NCBI RefSeq assembly: GCF_030406905.1
Contig: NZ_CP129137.1
Location: 6,603,501-6,667,500 of the forward strand
Origin: Streptomyces sp. HUAS CB01
Lineage (GTDB): Bacteria > Actinomycetota > Actinomycetes > Streptomycetales > Streptomycetaceae
Direction of reading: 5' to 3'
DNA: 64,000 bases
Each line of letters starts with the position of its first letter. The first letter of the stretch is position 1. The notes under the pieces were generated by a model that had not been told where the DNA came from, made no database searches, and was given only the letters and a program-made list of their open reading frames with translations. Below are positions 28,297 to 37,836 of this stretch, piece by piece. The position numbers were made by a program, and so were the translations under genes.

Positions 28297-29991
28297 TCAC
28301 TTGTACATGGTCTGGTTCACGGTCCCCGGGGCGTACACGTCCGGGTCCACCCACACGTTCACCAACGACGGCAGCCCCGACTCACGCGCACGCCGCAACG
28401 CCGGCCCGATGTCCGCCGCGTCACGGACCTCCTCGCCGTAACCACCCAGCATCCGCGCGAACCGGTCGTACGGCACATCACCCAGCGTGTTCCCGACCCG
28501 CTCCCGCTCCAGGCCGTACTTCTGCGCCTGGCCGTAACGGATCTGGTTCATCGACGAGTTGTTCCCCACGATCCCGACGAACGGCAGGTTGTACCGCACC
28601 AGCGTCTCGAAGTCCCAGCCCGTCAGACTGAACGCACCGTCCCCGAACAGCGCCACGACCTCCTTGTCCGGCCGCGCCTGCTTCGCCGCCAGCACGAACG
28701 GCACCCCCACACCCAGCGTCCCCAACGGCCCCGGATCCATCCAGTGCCCCGGCGACTTCGGCTGCACCACCTGCCCCGAGAACGTGACGATGTCACCCCC
28801 GTCACCGATGTAGACCGAGTCCTCGGTCAGGAAGTCGTTGATCTCACTCACCAGCCGGTACGGATGAACCGGCGACGCGTCCGACCGCAACAGCGGCAAC
28901 CGCTTCTCCAACGCCGCCTGCTCCGCCGTACGCAGCTCCTCCAACCACACCTTCCGGCCCGCCGAACCACCGTTCAGCCGCCCCGAAGCCGACTCCGTCA
29001 CCGCCTTCAGAACCAGCCCCGCGTCACCCACGATCCCCAGATCGACATCACGGTTCTTGCCCACCGTCCGGTAGTCCAGATCGATCTGCACCACCGTCGC
29101 CGACGGCGACAGCCGCTTCCCGTACCCCATCCGGAAATCGAACGGCGTGCCCACGATCACGATCACATCCGCGTTCGAGAACGCGTACCGCCGCGACAGC
29201 TGGAAGTGGTGCGGATCGCCCGGCGGCAGCGTCCCCCGCCCCGCACCGTTCATGTACGCCGGCACGTTCAGCGCCCGCACCAGCTCGATCGCCGCGTCCG
29301 TCGCCCGCGTCGTCCACACCTGACTGCCCAGCAGGATCGCCGGCCTCTCCGCATGCACCAGCAGATCGGCCAGCCGCTCCACCGCCTCCGGATCGCCGGC
29401 CGACCGCGTCGACGCCCGGTACCGTCCCGCCGCCGGCACCCGCGCCTTCTCCACCGGCACCTTCGCGTCCAGCACATCCCGCGGGATCTCCAGGAACGAC
29501 GGCCCCGGAGCACCGTGGTAGCACTCACGGAACGCCATCGACACCATGTCAGCGGCACGCGCCGTGTCCGGCACCGTCGCCGCGAACTTCGTGATCGGCG
29601 TCATCATGTCGACGTGCGGCAGGTCCTGCAGCGACCCCATCTTGTGCTGGGTGAGCGCCCCCTGACCCCCGATCAGCAGCATCGGCGACTCCGCGCGGAA
29701 GGCGTTCGCCACACCCGTCACGGCGTCCGTCGTGCCCGGCCCCGCCGTCACCACGGCGCACCCGGGCTTCCCGGTGATCCGGGCGTAGCCGTCCGCGGCA
29801 TGCGCGGCGACCTGTTCATGGCGTACGTCGACGACTTCGATGCCTTCGTCCACGCAGCCGTCGTAGATGTCGATGATGTGTCCGCCGCACAGGGTGTAGA
29901 CGACGTCGACCCCTTCGGCCCTGAGCGCCTTGGCGACCAGATGCCCACCGGAGATGAGGTCCTGCTGACGGTCCTGGCTGTCGTCGGGCAT
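28297..29991 (-). CDS. oxc: oxalyl-CoA decarboxylase (ThDP-dependent)
   Basis: 564 residues from ATG at 29991 ([16 protein letters not shown]); the longer reading to 30159 crosses the promoter and operator and is rejected. ThDP-enzyme domains in order: Pyr domain with catalytic Glu in [16 protein letters not shown] (about residue 59), central nucleotide-binding domain, and PP domain with [15 protein letters not shown] through GNNSS (the GDG-NN cofactor motif). It splits oxalyl-CoA into formyl-CoA and CO2, closing the cycle with the CoA-transferase. First gene of the minus-strand oxalate operon, divergent from sucC. Confidence 0.94.
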   Translation of the reverse strand: MPDDSQDRQQDLISGGHLVAKALRAEGVDVVYTLCGGHIIDIYDGCVDEGIEVVDVRHEQVAAHAADGYARITGKPGCAVVTAGPGTTDAVTGVANAFRAESPMLLIGGQGALTQHKMGSLQDLPHVDMMTPITKFAATVPDTARAADMVSMAFRECYHGAPGPSFLEIPRDVLDAKVPVEKARVPAAGRYRASTRSAGDPEAVERLADLLVHAERPAILLGSQVWTTRATDAAIELVRALNVPAYMNGAGRGTLPPGDPHHFQLSRRYAFSNADVIVIVGTPFDFRMGYGKRLSPSATVVQIDLDYRTVGKNRDVDLGIVGDAGLVLKAVTESASGRLNGGSAGRKVWLEELRTAEQAALEKRLPLLRSDASPVHPYRLVSEINDFLTEDSVYIGDGGDIVTFSGQVVQPKSPGHWMDPGPLGTLGVGVPFVLAAKQARPDKEVVALFGDGAFSLTGWDFETLVRYNLPFVGIVGNNSSMNQIRYGQAQKYGLERERVGNTLGDVPYDRFARMLGGYGEEVRDAADIGPALRRARESGLPSLVNVWVDPDVYAPGTVNQTMYK

Positions 29992-30078
29992 GGCGAAGTC
30001 CCGTCCCTTCGTAGGGGGATCCGTGGCCGAGAGCAGGTGCTCCGGGCTGCTGCGACCTGCCCGGGGACCGCCCTCGCG

Positions 30079-30109
30079 TAGATTGCATACAGTCGACGAA
30101 TACTGTATG
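30079..30109. promoter_or_regulatory. divergent oxc/sucC promoter with perfect palindromic operator
   Basis: CATACAGT (30086-30093), spacer CGACGAAT, ACTGTATG (30102-30109): a perfect 8+8 bp inverted repeat with an 8-bp spacer. It directly follows a possible -10 for sucC (TAGATT, 30079-30084). The 188-bp gap between divergent starts holds no gene. The size and form fit a dimeric GntR- or TetR-type repressor, but no such gene is present in the window. One site could control both halves of the cluster. Confidence 0.65.
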
Positions 30110-30179
30110 AACCTTGTTATCCCGCATCCGGGAGAAGGTGTCCAGGGGGCGTGCGGCACTTTCCGAGACAGGAGCCGGC

Positions 30180-31319
30180 ATGGATCTGTACGAGTACCAA
30201 GCCCACGAGCTCTTCCAGCAGCACGGCATCCCCGTGCCCGACGCAGAAACCGTCCGCACGGCCCGCGAAGCCCGCGCCGCCGCCGAACGCCTCGGCGGCC
30301 GCGCCGTCATCAAGGCCCAGGTCAGAACCGGCGGACGCGGCAAGGCGGGCGGCGTCAAAATCGCCGCCGACCCCGCGGCCGCCGAACTCACCGCCCGCCA
30401 GATCCTCGCCATGGACATCAAGGGCCACCGCGTCCACCAGGTGCTGGTCGCCCGGCCCGTCGCCATCGACACCGAGTACTACGTCTCCTACGTACTCGAC
30501 CGCGCCGCCGGCCACTTCCTCGCCATCGCCTCCGCGGAAGGCGGCATGGACATCGAGGAGATCGCGGCCACCCGGCCCGAAGCCGTCGCCCGCATCCCCG
30601 TCGAGCCCGGCGAAGGCGTCACCGCCGACAAGGCCCGGGACATCGCCGCCGCCGCCGGACTGCCGGCCGCGACCGCACCCGTACTCCAGCGGCTCTGGCA
30701 GGTCCTCACCGCGGAGGACGCCCTCCTCGTCGAGGTCAACCCACTCGTCCGCACCACCGACGGAGACATCCTCGCCCTCGACGGCAAGGTCACCCTCGAC
30801 GACAACGCCCGCTTCCGGCAGGCCCGGTGGGGCGACGGCACCGGCACCCACGACGACCCCCTCGAAGCCGCCGCGGCCGACAAGGGCCTCGGCTACGTAC
30901 GCCTCGACGGCGAGGTCGGCATCATCGGCAACGGCGCCGGACTCGTCATGTCCACCCTCGACGTCGTCGCCGGCTGCGGAGCCCGGCCCGCCAACTTCCT
31001 CGACATCGGAGGCGGCGCCTCCGCCACCGTCATGGCCGACGCCCTCTCCCTCGTCCTCGCCGACCCCGGCGTACGCAGCGTCCTCGTCAACGTCTTCGGC
31101 GGCATCACCGCCTGCGACGCCGTCGCCGACGGCATCGTCACCGCACTCGACACCGTACGGCTCACCAAACCCCTCGTCGTACGCCTCGACGGCAACAACG
31201 CCGCACGCGGCCGCGCCATCCTCGACGAACGCGCGCACCCCCTGGTCCAGCAGGCCGCCACCATGGACGGCGCCGCCCGGCAGGCCGCCGAACTCGCCCA
31301 CCACGCCGCAGCAGTGTGA
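30180..31319 (+). CDS. sucC: succinyl-CoA synthetase beta subunit paralogue
   Basis: 379 residues. ATG at 30180 ([12 protein letters not shown]) after GGAG. ATP-grasp domain with [14 protein letters not shown], then [21 protein letters not shown] and [12 protein letters not shown]-terminal ligase domain with [17 protein letters not shown]. With SucD it interconverts succinate or a related acid and its CoA ester with ADP or GDP. Linkage to oxalate genes suggests a dedicated second copy, possibly to supply the CoA that primes the oxalyl/formyl-CoA cycle; this is inference. Confidence 0.93.
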   Translation: MDLYEYQAHELFQQHGIPVPDAETVRTAREARAAAERLGGRAVIKAQVRTGGRGKAGGVKIAADPAAAELTARQILAMDIKGHRVHQVLVARPVAIDTEYYVSYVLDRAAGHFLAIASAEGGMDIEEIAATRPEAVARIPVEPGEGVTADKARDIAAAAGLPAATAPVLQRLWQVLTAEDALLVEVNPLVRTTDGDILALDGKVTLDDNARFRQARWGDGTGTHDDPLEAAAADKGLGYVRLDGEVGIIGNGAGLVMSTLDVVAGCGARPANFLDIGGGASATVMADALSLVLADPGVRSVLVNVFGGITACDAVADGIVTALDTVRLTKPLVVRLDGNNAARGRAILDERAHPLVQQAATMDGAARQAAELAHHAAAV

Positions 31320-31330
31320 GGAGACCGGAC

Positions 31331-32212
31331 ATGGCCATCCATCTCACCAAGGACAGCAAGGTCCTCGTCCAGGGCATGACCGGCGCCGAGGGCATGAAGC
31401 ACACCCGGCGGATGCTCGCCGCCGGCACCGACGTCGTCGGCGGGGTCAACCCGCGCAAGGCCGGGCAGAGCGTCGCCTTCGACGACCGCACCGTCCCCGT
31501 CCTCGGCACCGTGCGCGAAGCCGTGGACGCCACCGGCGCGGACGTGACCGTCGTCTTCGTCCCGCCCCAGTTCACCGCCGCCGCCGTCATCGAAGCGGCG
31601 GACGCGGGCATCGGCCTCGTCGTCGTCATCACCGAAGGCGTGCCCGTCCACGACGCCGTCGCGTTCACCGCCTACGCCAAAGCGCGAGGGACTCGCATCA
31701 TCGGCCCCAACTGCCCCGGCCTCATCAGTCCCGGACAGTCGAACGCGGGCATCATCCCCGCGGACATCGCGCCCCAGCCGGGGCGGATCGGGCTCGTGTC
31801 CAAGTCCGGGACGCTCACCTACCAGCTGATGCACGAACTGCGCGACATCGGCTTCTCGTCGGCGGTCGGCATCGGGGGCGACCCCGTCATCGGGACGAGC
31901 CACATCGACTGCCTCGCGGCCTTCGAGCAGGACCCGGACACGGAACTCATCGTGCTGATCGGTGAGATCGGGGGAGACGCCGAAGAACGGGCGGCGACAT
32001 ACATCAGCGAACAGATTTCAAAACCTGTCATCGCATACATCGCGGGCTTCACGGCACCGGAAGGCCGGACCATGGGCCACGCCGGCGCCATCGTCTCCGG
32101 ATCCGCCGGCACCGCCCGGGCGAAGAAGGCCGCCCTCGAGGCCGCCGGCGTCACCGTCGGCTCCACCCCCACCGAGACCGCCCGGCTTGTACGGAGCCGT
32201 CTCGACCGATGA
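31331..32212 (+). CDS. sucD: succinyl-CoA synthetase alpha subunit paralogue
   Basis: 293 residues, ATG at 31331, 11 bp after sucC. CoA-binding domain ([28 protein letters not shown]), [24 protein letters not shown] and the phospho-His loop [11 protein letters not shown]. Length and motifs are standard. Forms the heterodimer or heterotetramer with the beta subunit encoded upstream. Confidence 0.94.
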   Translation: MAIHLTKDSKVLVQGMTGAEGMKHTRRMLAAGTDVVGGVNPRKAGQSVAFDDRTVPVLGTVREAVDATGADVTVVFVPPQFTAAAVIEAADAGIGLVVVITEGVPVHDAVAFTAYAKARGTRIIGPNCPGLISPGQSNAGIIPADIAPQPGRIGLVSKSGTLTYQLMHELRDIGFSSAVGIGGDPVIGTSHIDCLAAFEQDPDTELIVLIGEIGGDAEERAATYISEQISKPVIAYIAGFTAPEGRTMGHAGAIVSGSAGTARAKKAALEAAGVTVGSTPTETARLVRSRLDR

Positions 32213-32337
32213 CACGGGGTGACATCGCCCACACTTGGTTGGAGGAGCGCGACAGCCGGGGTACCGGGCTCACGACGTTCCTCGCGCAACGAGCCATCAC
32301 TCCCGCCCCGACTGTGCACCGAGAGCGGAGACCACCC

Positions 32338-33897
32338 ATGGCATCATCCCGCAACGGCACACCCACCCTCACCCTCAAGCCCGGCACCTCCTGGGCCGAC
32401 GCCTGGCAGTGCTGTCTGACCGTCGCCCCCGAGGCGTTCCGCGACGACCGCGTGCTCAACCTCTGGGACGGCCGCTGGCAGGCCGACGGCCGTGCCCTCC
32501 CCGCCACCAGCCCCGTCGACGGCGGGCCGATCGCCGGCCCGCCCCGGCTCGCCGCGGACGCCGCCCACCAGGCCGTCCGCGCCTCCCTCGACCAGCACCG
32601 GGCCTGGCGCCACGTCGCGCTCCCCGAGCGCCGCGCCAGGGTGAACGCCACCCTCGACGCGCTCTCCGAGCACCGCGAGCTGCTGTCCCTGCTGCTGGTC
32701 CACGAGATCGGCAAGCCCTGGCGGCTCGCCCAGGCGGACGTCGACCGGGCGATCGACGGAGTCCGCTGGTACGCGGACGGCATCGAGGACATGCTCGACG
32801 GCCGGTCGCCGCTCGGCGGTCCGGTCTCCAACATCGCCAGCTGGAACTACCCGATGTCCGTCCTCGTCCACGCGATGCTCGTCCAGGCCCTCGCCGGGAA
32901 CGCGGTCATCGCCAAGACACCCACCGACGGCGGCCTGTCCTGCCTCACCCTCGCCTGCGCGCTCGCCGCCCGCGAGGGCATCCCGGTCACCCTGGTCAGC
33001 GGCAGCGGCGGCGACCTGTCCGAGGCCCTGGTCCGCGCACCCGAGATCGGCTGCGTCTCCTTCGTCGGCGGCCGCGACACCGGCGCCCGGATCGCCACGG
33101 ACGTGGCCGACCTCGGCAAGCGACACATCCTCGAACAGGAGGGCCTCAACACCTGGGGTGTCTGGAACTACTCGGACTGGGACGCGCTCGGCGCCGTCAT
33201 CCCCAAACTGTTCGACTACGGCAAGCAGCGCTGCACCGCCTACCCGCGGTTCGTCGTCCAGCGGGCGCTCTTCGACGACTTCCTCGCCGCGTACCTGCCG
33301 GCGGTCCGCTCCGTCCGGCTGGGCCACCCCCTCGCCGTCGAGCACCCCGACGACCCGCTCCCCGCACTGGACTTCGGTCCCCTGATCAACGCGGCGAAGG
33401 CCAAGGAACTGACCGACCAGGTGGCCGAGGCGGTCGACCGGGGCGCGGTGCCCCTGCACCGGGGGTCCCTGGCGGACGGCCACTTCCTGCCCGGCCAGGA
33501 CACCGGTGCGTACGTGGCGCCCGTGACCCTCCTCAACCCGCCGCCCTCCTCCCCGCTGCACCACGCGGAACCGTTCGGGCCGGTCGACACGATCGTGCTC
33601 GTCGACACGGAGGCGGAGTTGCTCGCCGCGATGAACGCCTCGAACGGCGCGCTCGTCGCCTCCCTGTCCACGGACGACCAGGAGACGTACGAGCGGTTGT
33701 CGCCGCAGATCCGGGCGTTCAAGGTGGGCCGGGGGAAGCCGCGTTCCCGCGGGGACCGCGAGGAGCTCTTCGGCGGCTTCGGCGCGTCCTGGCGCGGCGC
33801 GTTCGTCGGCGGCGAGCTGCTGGTCAAGGCGGTCACCGAGGGCGAACCGGGGGAGCGTCTCCCGGGCAACTTCCCCGACTACCAGCTCAACGCCTGA
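32338..33897 (+). CDS. aldehyde dehydrogenase-family protein linked to oxalate cluster
   Basis: 519 residues, ATG at 32338. NAD-binding and catalytic domains of the ALDH superfamily: SNIASWNYPMSVLVHAML, NAVIAKTPTDGG, SFVGGRDTGARIA, catalytic Glu region LEQEGLNTWGVW, and catalytic Cys in KQRCTAYPRFVVQ. The EQEGLNTWG segment differs from the usual ELGGKNP, so this is a divergent branch. A role in making or removing glyoxylate or another small aldehyde beside oxalate is plausible from position only. It is 125 bp after sucD, so it may have its own promoter. Confidence 0.85.
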   Translation: MASSRNGTPTLTLKPGTSWADAWQCCLTVAPEAFRDDRVLNLWDGRWQADGRALPATSPVDGGPIAGPPRLAADAAHQAVRASLDQHRAWRHVALPERRARVNATLDALSEHRELLSLLLVHEIGKPWRLAQADVDRAIDGVRWYADGIEDMLDGRSPLGGPVSNIASWNYPMSVLVHAMLVQALAGNAVIAKTPTDGGLSCLTLACALAAREGIPVTLVSGSGGDLSEALVRAPEIGCVSFVGGRDTGARIATDVADLGKRHILEQEGLNTWGVWNYSDWDALGAVIPKLFDYGKQRCTAYPRFVVQRALFDDFLAAYLPAVRSVRLGHPLAVEHPDDPLPALDFGPLINAAKAKELTDQVAEAVDRGAVPLHRGSLADGHFLPGQDTGAYVAPVTLLNPPPSSPLHHAEPFGPVDTIVLVDTEAELLAAMNASNGALVASLSTDDQETYERLSPQIRAFKVGRGKPRSRGDREELFGGFGASWRGAFVGGELLVKAVTEGEPGERLPGNFPDYQLNA

Positions 33898-33910
33898 CAC
33901 CGGGCCCGGG

Positions 33911-33943
33911 CGACGGGGCCGCGGCGCATGCCGGGCCCCGTCG
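33911..33943. terminator. bidirectional hairpin between convergent genes
   Basis: CGACGGGGCC (33911-33920) pairs exactly with GGCCCCGTCG (33934-33943). It lies 13 nt after the aldehyde dehydrogenase stop and 53 nt from the stop of the convergent DUF2254 gene, so it can serve both transcripts. Confidence 0.6.
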
Positions 33944-33996
33944 ACGAGCCGCCCCGTCGGCCGCGTGTCCCGGCGCGGCCGAGGTGTCCCGTCGGG

Positions 33997-35304
33997 TCAG
34001 CCGATGCCCTGGCGGTCGGGCCGCAGCGCGAACGCGCGCTCGGCCGCCTCGGGCAGGGTCCGCTCCACGGCCTGCACGAGCAGCGCCCGATGCCGCTCCA
34101 GCGGTGCGCGCCGTTCGTCCGTTACGAGCCGCAGCAGGTCGTCGATGCCGGCCAGCATGCGCCGGGAGACCTGCGGGCTCGCAGCCGCGTTCCCGCGGAT
34201 CTCGGTGAGGCCGAGGTCGACGAGGTCGGTCCAACCGGGGACGTTCTGCACCAGCCGCACCACTCCCTTGCGGTCCCGGTGGTGCACCGCGCCCAGCGGG
34301 CGTGTGGCGACCACCGCGAGGAACTCGACGATCCGGTCGAGGCACTGCACGGCGGTGGTGGGATCGTTCACGGCGGGGGAGAGCGCCCGCAGCGCGATGT
34401 CGGACAGTTGCCGCAGCCCGAACCCCAGGTCCTGGTGGAAGGTGCGCTCGACCCCGACCGACACGGTGTGCCGCAGTGCCGACCGGGCCGGCACGCGCGG
34501 CCCGTGCACCGCGAGTACCGGCGTGCCGGGCACGACGTAGTCCCCGATCCGGGGGATGAGCCGCAGCACGACCCCGTTCCGCCGCGCGACGCGCACCAGC
34601 CGCGCGATGTGCGCGTCCCGCAGCACGCCGGCGTGTCCCTGGTGGCTCATGCGGGCGATCTCGGGTGCCAGGGGTGTCTCGTCGGGTCCCTGCACGGGCA
34701 TCCTCGCGACTTCGTCGAGCGACTCCTTGTTGATGCGTTCGACGACCGGCCCGACCTTCATCAGCTGCAGGGTCTGGGTGACGTAGGCGATGAACAGCAC
34801 CAGGCTGAGCAGGACCATGACGACGGTCAGGGCGCTCTGCAGCAGCGGTACGGTCGTGATGTCCCGGGGGTCGGCGTCGCTGTCGTACGAGGTGAGGACG
34901 AGCAGCGACAGCAGGAAGGTCGCCAGGAACACGGCGAAGGTGAGTTTGCTGATCCTGCTCCGGATGAAGATCCGTACGATGCGGGGGGTGAAGTTCCCGG
35001 CGGCCATCTGGACGGCGACCAGCGAGATGCTGAAGACGACGCCGATGAAGGTCATCATCGCCGCACTGACGGTGGTGACGATGGTGCGGGCGTCCTCGGC
35101 GATCCCCATGAGGTGGCGGATGGTCTCGAGGTCCCCGTTCTGGCGGAGGGTCTCCACGAGCGCGGCGTCGAGGGTGTCGGCGATGCCCCAGAGCAGGCAG
35201 ACGAGCACCAGGGCCATGGTGGGCGCGAACCAGAAGGTGTCGCGCAGATGCTCCCGCAGCGGGGACAGCGCGCGCGGCCTGCGATGACGGAGTTCACGGC
35301 TCAC
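33997..35304 (-). CDS. DUF2254-family membrane protein
   Basis: 435 residues. Four hydrophobic segments lie in the N-terminal half (about 24-45, 72-97, 118-137, 150-172). The second contains SAAMMTFIGVVFSISLVAVQMAA and is followed by FTPRIVRIFIRS, the hallmark stretch of DUF2254. The C-terminal half is soluble and includes SPAVNDPTTAVQCLDRI, also conserved in the family. Function is unknown. It stands alone, 212 bp from the tRNA gene in the opposite direction. Confidence 0.88.
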   Translation of the reverse strand: MSRELRHRRPRALSPLREHLRDTFWFAPTMALVLVCLLWGIADTLDAALVETLRQNGDLETIRHLMGIAEDARTIVTTVSAAMMTFIGVVFSISLVAVQMAAGNFTPRIVRIFIRSRISKLTFAVFLATFLLSLLVLTSYDSDADPRDITTVPLLQSALTVVMVLLSLVLFIAYVTQTLQLMKVGPVVERINKESLDEVARMPVQGPDETPLAPEIARMSHQGHAGVLRDAHIARLVRVARRNGVVLRLIPRIGDYVVPGTPVLAVHGPRVPARSALRHTVSVGVERTFHQDLGFGLRQLSDIALRALSPAVNDPTTAVQCLDRIVEFLAVVATRPLGAVHHRDRKGVVRLVQNVPGWTDLVDLGLTEIRGNAAASPQVSRRMLAGIDDLLRLVTDERRAPLERHRALLVQAVERTLPEAAERAFALRPDRQGIG

Positions 35305-35440
35305 GCCGTGAGGCTAGACGACGCCGTACGGAGCGTACGTGCACGGTCGCCCTCCGTGCGCCGGACCGAGTCCCGGGCGGGGGAGGGGGCGCCGGGGGAG
35401 CCGTTCCGTCGGCCGACCCCACTGACCGGGGAAAATGCGG

Positions 35441-35470
35441 TTCGGGGGCGCCTCGAACCCCTGGTAGAGT
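35441..35470 (+). promoter_or_regulatory. probable tRNA-Leu promoter
   Basis: TTCGGG (35441-35446) and TAGAGT (35465-35470) are separated by 18 bp, about 47 bp before the mature tRNA end. The -10 fits the Streptomyces housekeeping pattern TANNNT; the -35 is weaker. Confidence 0.45.
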
Positions 35471-35516
35471 TGTCCATGTCGCCGCGGGGAACACCCCGAG
35501 GGCGGCGAAACACCTG

Positions 35517-35601
35517 GTCCGGGTGGCGGAATGGCAGACGCGCTAGCTTGAGGTGCTAGTGCCCTTTATCGGGCGTGGGGGTTCAAGTCCCCCCTCGGAC
35601 A
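35517..35601 (+). tRNA. tRNA-Leu (anticodon GAG)
   Basis: 85 nt. The acceptor stem GTCCGGG (35517-35523) pairs with CTCGGAC (35594-35600, one G-U), then discriminator A at 35601; CCA is not encoded. The anticodon arm CTAGC-TTGAGGT-GCTAG gives GAG, reading CUC/CUU Leu codons. A long variable arm (TGCCCTTTATCGGGCG), typical of class II leucine tRNAs, precedes the T arm GGGGG-TTCAAGT-CCCCC. The 3' 36 nt are also the end of the recombinase gene on the other strand. Confidence 0.96.
35566..35601. other. probable attachment site (tRNA-Leu 3' end)
   Basis: The segment common to the tRNA 3' end and the recombinase 3' end is where an att core would lie. A second copy, expected at the far end of an intact element, was not found by eye between 37300 and 64000; the far end may be outside the window or lost. 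Confidence 0.4.
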
Positions 35602-37293
35602 CAACCACTGACGATACGGATTCGAGGGCCTCGACCTTACGGTTGCGGTCCTCGTTTCGTGTTCGTAGCTGATGGTGATGCCGAGGGCTTCGTAGAGTGG
35701 CCCTTTTGTGTCGGTGCTGGCTGCGTGAATGTGTTGTGCGATGTCTCCGAGGCCGTCCGTGATCTGTCGGATGCGGTGGGCGTCGAGCGGTGGCTCCTTG
35801 TGTCGGTTCGCGTGAGGGAGCGTGTCGAGCTGCTTCTGGGCGCTTTCCTTGTCTCGGTGCGCTGCGTTGATCCATTGGCTGACGACGGCCGGGTCGGCGC
35901 CGGCGTCGAGGGCTGCCTGGTAGCGGGCGAGGCGGCGGTCGCAGTCCTTGATCGCTTTGCGGGCTTGGGCCTGCTCGGGTGTCTGCGACTCGGCGGCGCT
36001 TGCGGCGGCGCTGGCCTGGGCCAGGGCTTGGATCGTGGCGGTGAGCCGGTCGGGTGTGAAGGCGCGGGCGATCCACTGGTCCAGGGCCTGGCACACGATG
36101 TCTTCCCGCAGGTACACGGTGCGGGGGTGGTCGAGGCCGGGGTGGAGTGCTGCTTCGTGCTCGGTGAACTGGCACCGGTAGTAGACGCGGTCGCGAATGG
36201 TCGCGGGCTGCATCTTCCGCCCGCACAGCGCGCAGCGGACGCGGCCGCGCAGCGCGTAGGGGCGGGCGCTGGGTTTTGCGGCTCGTTCCTGTCGTCCCTG
36301 GTTGCGGGCTCGCTGTTTGCGGAGGGCTTGGACGGCGTCGAAACGGTCGGGGCTGATGATCGCTTCGTGGGCGGGTTCGTTGGAGCGGATCCACTTCTCG
36401 GTGGGGTTGTGTGTCATGCGGGTGGTGTGGCCGAGGGTGACGTCGTCGATGTCGAGGAGGCGTTCTTCCTTGCGTTGTTTGTTCCAGACCTCGTAGCCGG
36501 TGTAGCGGGGGTTGAGCAGGATCGCTCTCACTGCACCTTGCTGCCATGCGACTTTCGCCCGGTGGGGGTTGCGGCCCGGGTCGTGAGCCGAAGGGCAGGG
36601 GACTCCGTCGCGGGTGAGGCGGGCGGCGATGCCCTTGTCGCTGAGGCCCTCGAGGTACAGGGAGAAAATCTGCTGGACGACGGGCGCGGCGGTGGGATCG
36701 GGTTCGAGTCTGCGGATGCGCTGGCCGGCGGCGGCTTTGCCCGGGTTCGGATGTGGTCCGGCGTCGGCGATGCGGTACCCGTAGGGAGGGCGTCCGCCGA
36801 GGTAGCGGCCCTGTAGTTGGGCCTGGGAACTCATGGCTGTCCGCACGCGGATTTTGATGCGGTTGCGTTCTCCCTTGCTCATGCCGCCGAAGACGGACAT
36901 GACGAGGTCGTGGGCCTCGTTGTCCGGGTCGATGGGGCCGCCGACCTCGGGCACCCACAGCGGGATGCGGAAGTGGACGAAGACGGGGAAGGTGTTGCCG
37001 AACTGGTTTCCGTAGAAGGTGCGTTGAGGCTCCCCGATCACGACCGCGTCGAACCCGCGTCCGGGATCGCGCAGGGCTTTGAGGAGTTCGTTGGCGCGGG
37101 GGCGGCGCTGCCAGGGCAGGGCGCGACTGTGGCCGATGTCGAAGTACTCGGCGACGATATGGCCCTCGGCGGGTTCGATGAGGGCGCGGGCGCGGGTGAG
37201 TTGCCAGTTCCGTGAGGCTTCGGGGTCTTGAAGGTCCTCGGTGGAGCAGCGTCCGGCGAAGGCGAAACGGATCACGAGCGCTGAGACCTCCAC
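35566..37293 (-). CDS. serine recombinase/integrase ending inside tRNA-Leu
   Basis: 575 residues, GTG at 37293. The N-terminal catalytic domain carries the probable nucleophile Ser in GRCSTEDLQDP (about residue 17) and MSVFGGMSKGERNRIKIR. A recombinase domain follows (GRPPYGYRI, GLSDKGIAARLTRDGVP), then a zinc ribbon (RCALCGRKMQPAT ... YRCQF) and a coiled region near 400-470. This is the large serine recombinase architecture. The last residues, LCPRGDLNPHAR, are encoded by the tRNA 3' half read in reverse, so the gene runs into its own probable attachment site. It is the likely integrase of an element lying to the right. Confidence 0.9.
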   Translation of the reverse strand: MEVSALVIRFAFAGRCSTEDLQDPEASRNWQLTRARALIEPAEGHIVAEYFDIGHSRALPWQRRPRANELLKALRDPGRGFDAVVIGEPQRTFYGNQFGNTFPVFVHFRIPLWVPEVGGPIDPDNEAHDLVMSVFGGMSKGERNRIKIRVRTAMSSQAQLQGRYLGGRPPYGYRIADAGPHPNPGKAAAGQRIRRLEPDPTAAPVVQQIFSLYLEGLSDKGIAARLTRDGVPCPSAHDPGRNPHRAKVAWQQGAVRAILLNPRYTGYEVWNKQRKEERLLDIDDVTLGHTTRMTHNPTEKWIRSNEPAHEAIISPDRFDAVQALRKQRARNQGRQERAAKPSARPYALRGRVRCALCGRKMQPATIRDRVYYRCQFTEHEAALHPGLDHPRTVYLREDIVCQALDQWIARAFTPDRLTATIQALAQASAAASAAESQTPEQAQARKAIKDCDRRLARYQAALDAGADPAVVSQWINAAHRDKESAQKQLDTLPHANRHKEPPLDAHRIRQITDGLGDIAQHIHAASTDTKGPLYEALGITISYEHETRTATVRSRPSNPYRQWLCPRGDLNPHAR

Positions 37294-37836
37294 GGCGGTT
37301 CGGTGCAGTGGTTGGGATACGTGAGTTGATGGCGTTCTGTCCTACCCGGAGGGGGCGAGAAGCGCCAGCGGACCCTCAGCCCTGTGGTGCACTGCCGCCT
37401 GCTCTCGGGCAAGCCTGACTCAGGTCGCCGCCAAGTACGCGAAGGAAATCCAAGAGGCTGGTGGCGACGGACTCGGTCACGAGAGGCGGCTCAGCAGGGA
37501 GGGTTACGTCGACCTCCCCGGGGTTGCCTGCACCGGATCGGTGCTCAGGTGCGCGCCGGCTCATGCTCTTTGGCGCCGTGCGGTTGCTGCTGACATGACC
37601 TTCATGGAGGTGTCGTACGGCAGATTTGTCGCGCTCAGGGCATTCCGCGCTACACGGGCCGTGGTGCGTCCCTGCTGTGTCGAATCACCACAAGCGAGAA
37701 GCTTAATGGCAGGTGGGAAGTACGAAACTGATCTTTGACCTGTGGTTATACGGGTTTGGCCGGCCTCGGTCGGAGCGGAGACGAATCCTGCCCTTGGCCA
37801 GGCTTGTGCGGGCCACGCCCCGGGCAGAGAGCTCGC
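37294..37836. other. 543-bp region without a convincing gene, possibly degenerate
   Basis: Short frames occur on both strands. One plus-strand reading near 37420-37500 (VAAKYAKEIQEAGG) faintly recalls the helix-rich part of replication initiators of integrative elements, but it has no start and no extended similarity that I can defend. A decayed fragment of the integrated element is possible. GC is lower than in the flanking core genes. Confidence 0.3.

Noticed and set aside
24824..30081. Long plus-strand open frames (744 and 982 codons) opposite the oxalate genes
   Set aside because: Arg/His/Pro-rich antisense readings of four well-identified genes; no domain and no ribosome binding site.
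29992..30159. N-terminal extension of oxalyl-CoA decarboxylase upstream of 29991
   Set aside because: The extra residues cross the divergent promoter and the palindromic operator and are not part of the enzyme family; ATG 29991 fits.
37384..37593. Short frame between recombinase and HD gene as a replication or excision protein
   Set aside because: No start signal, no extended similarity; only a faint local resemblance.
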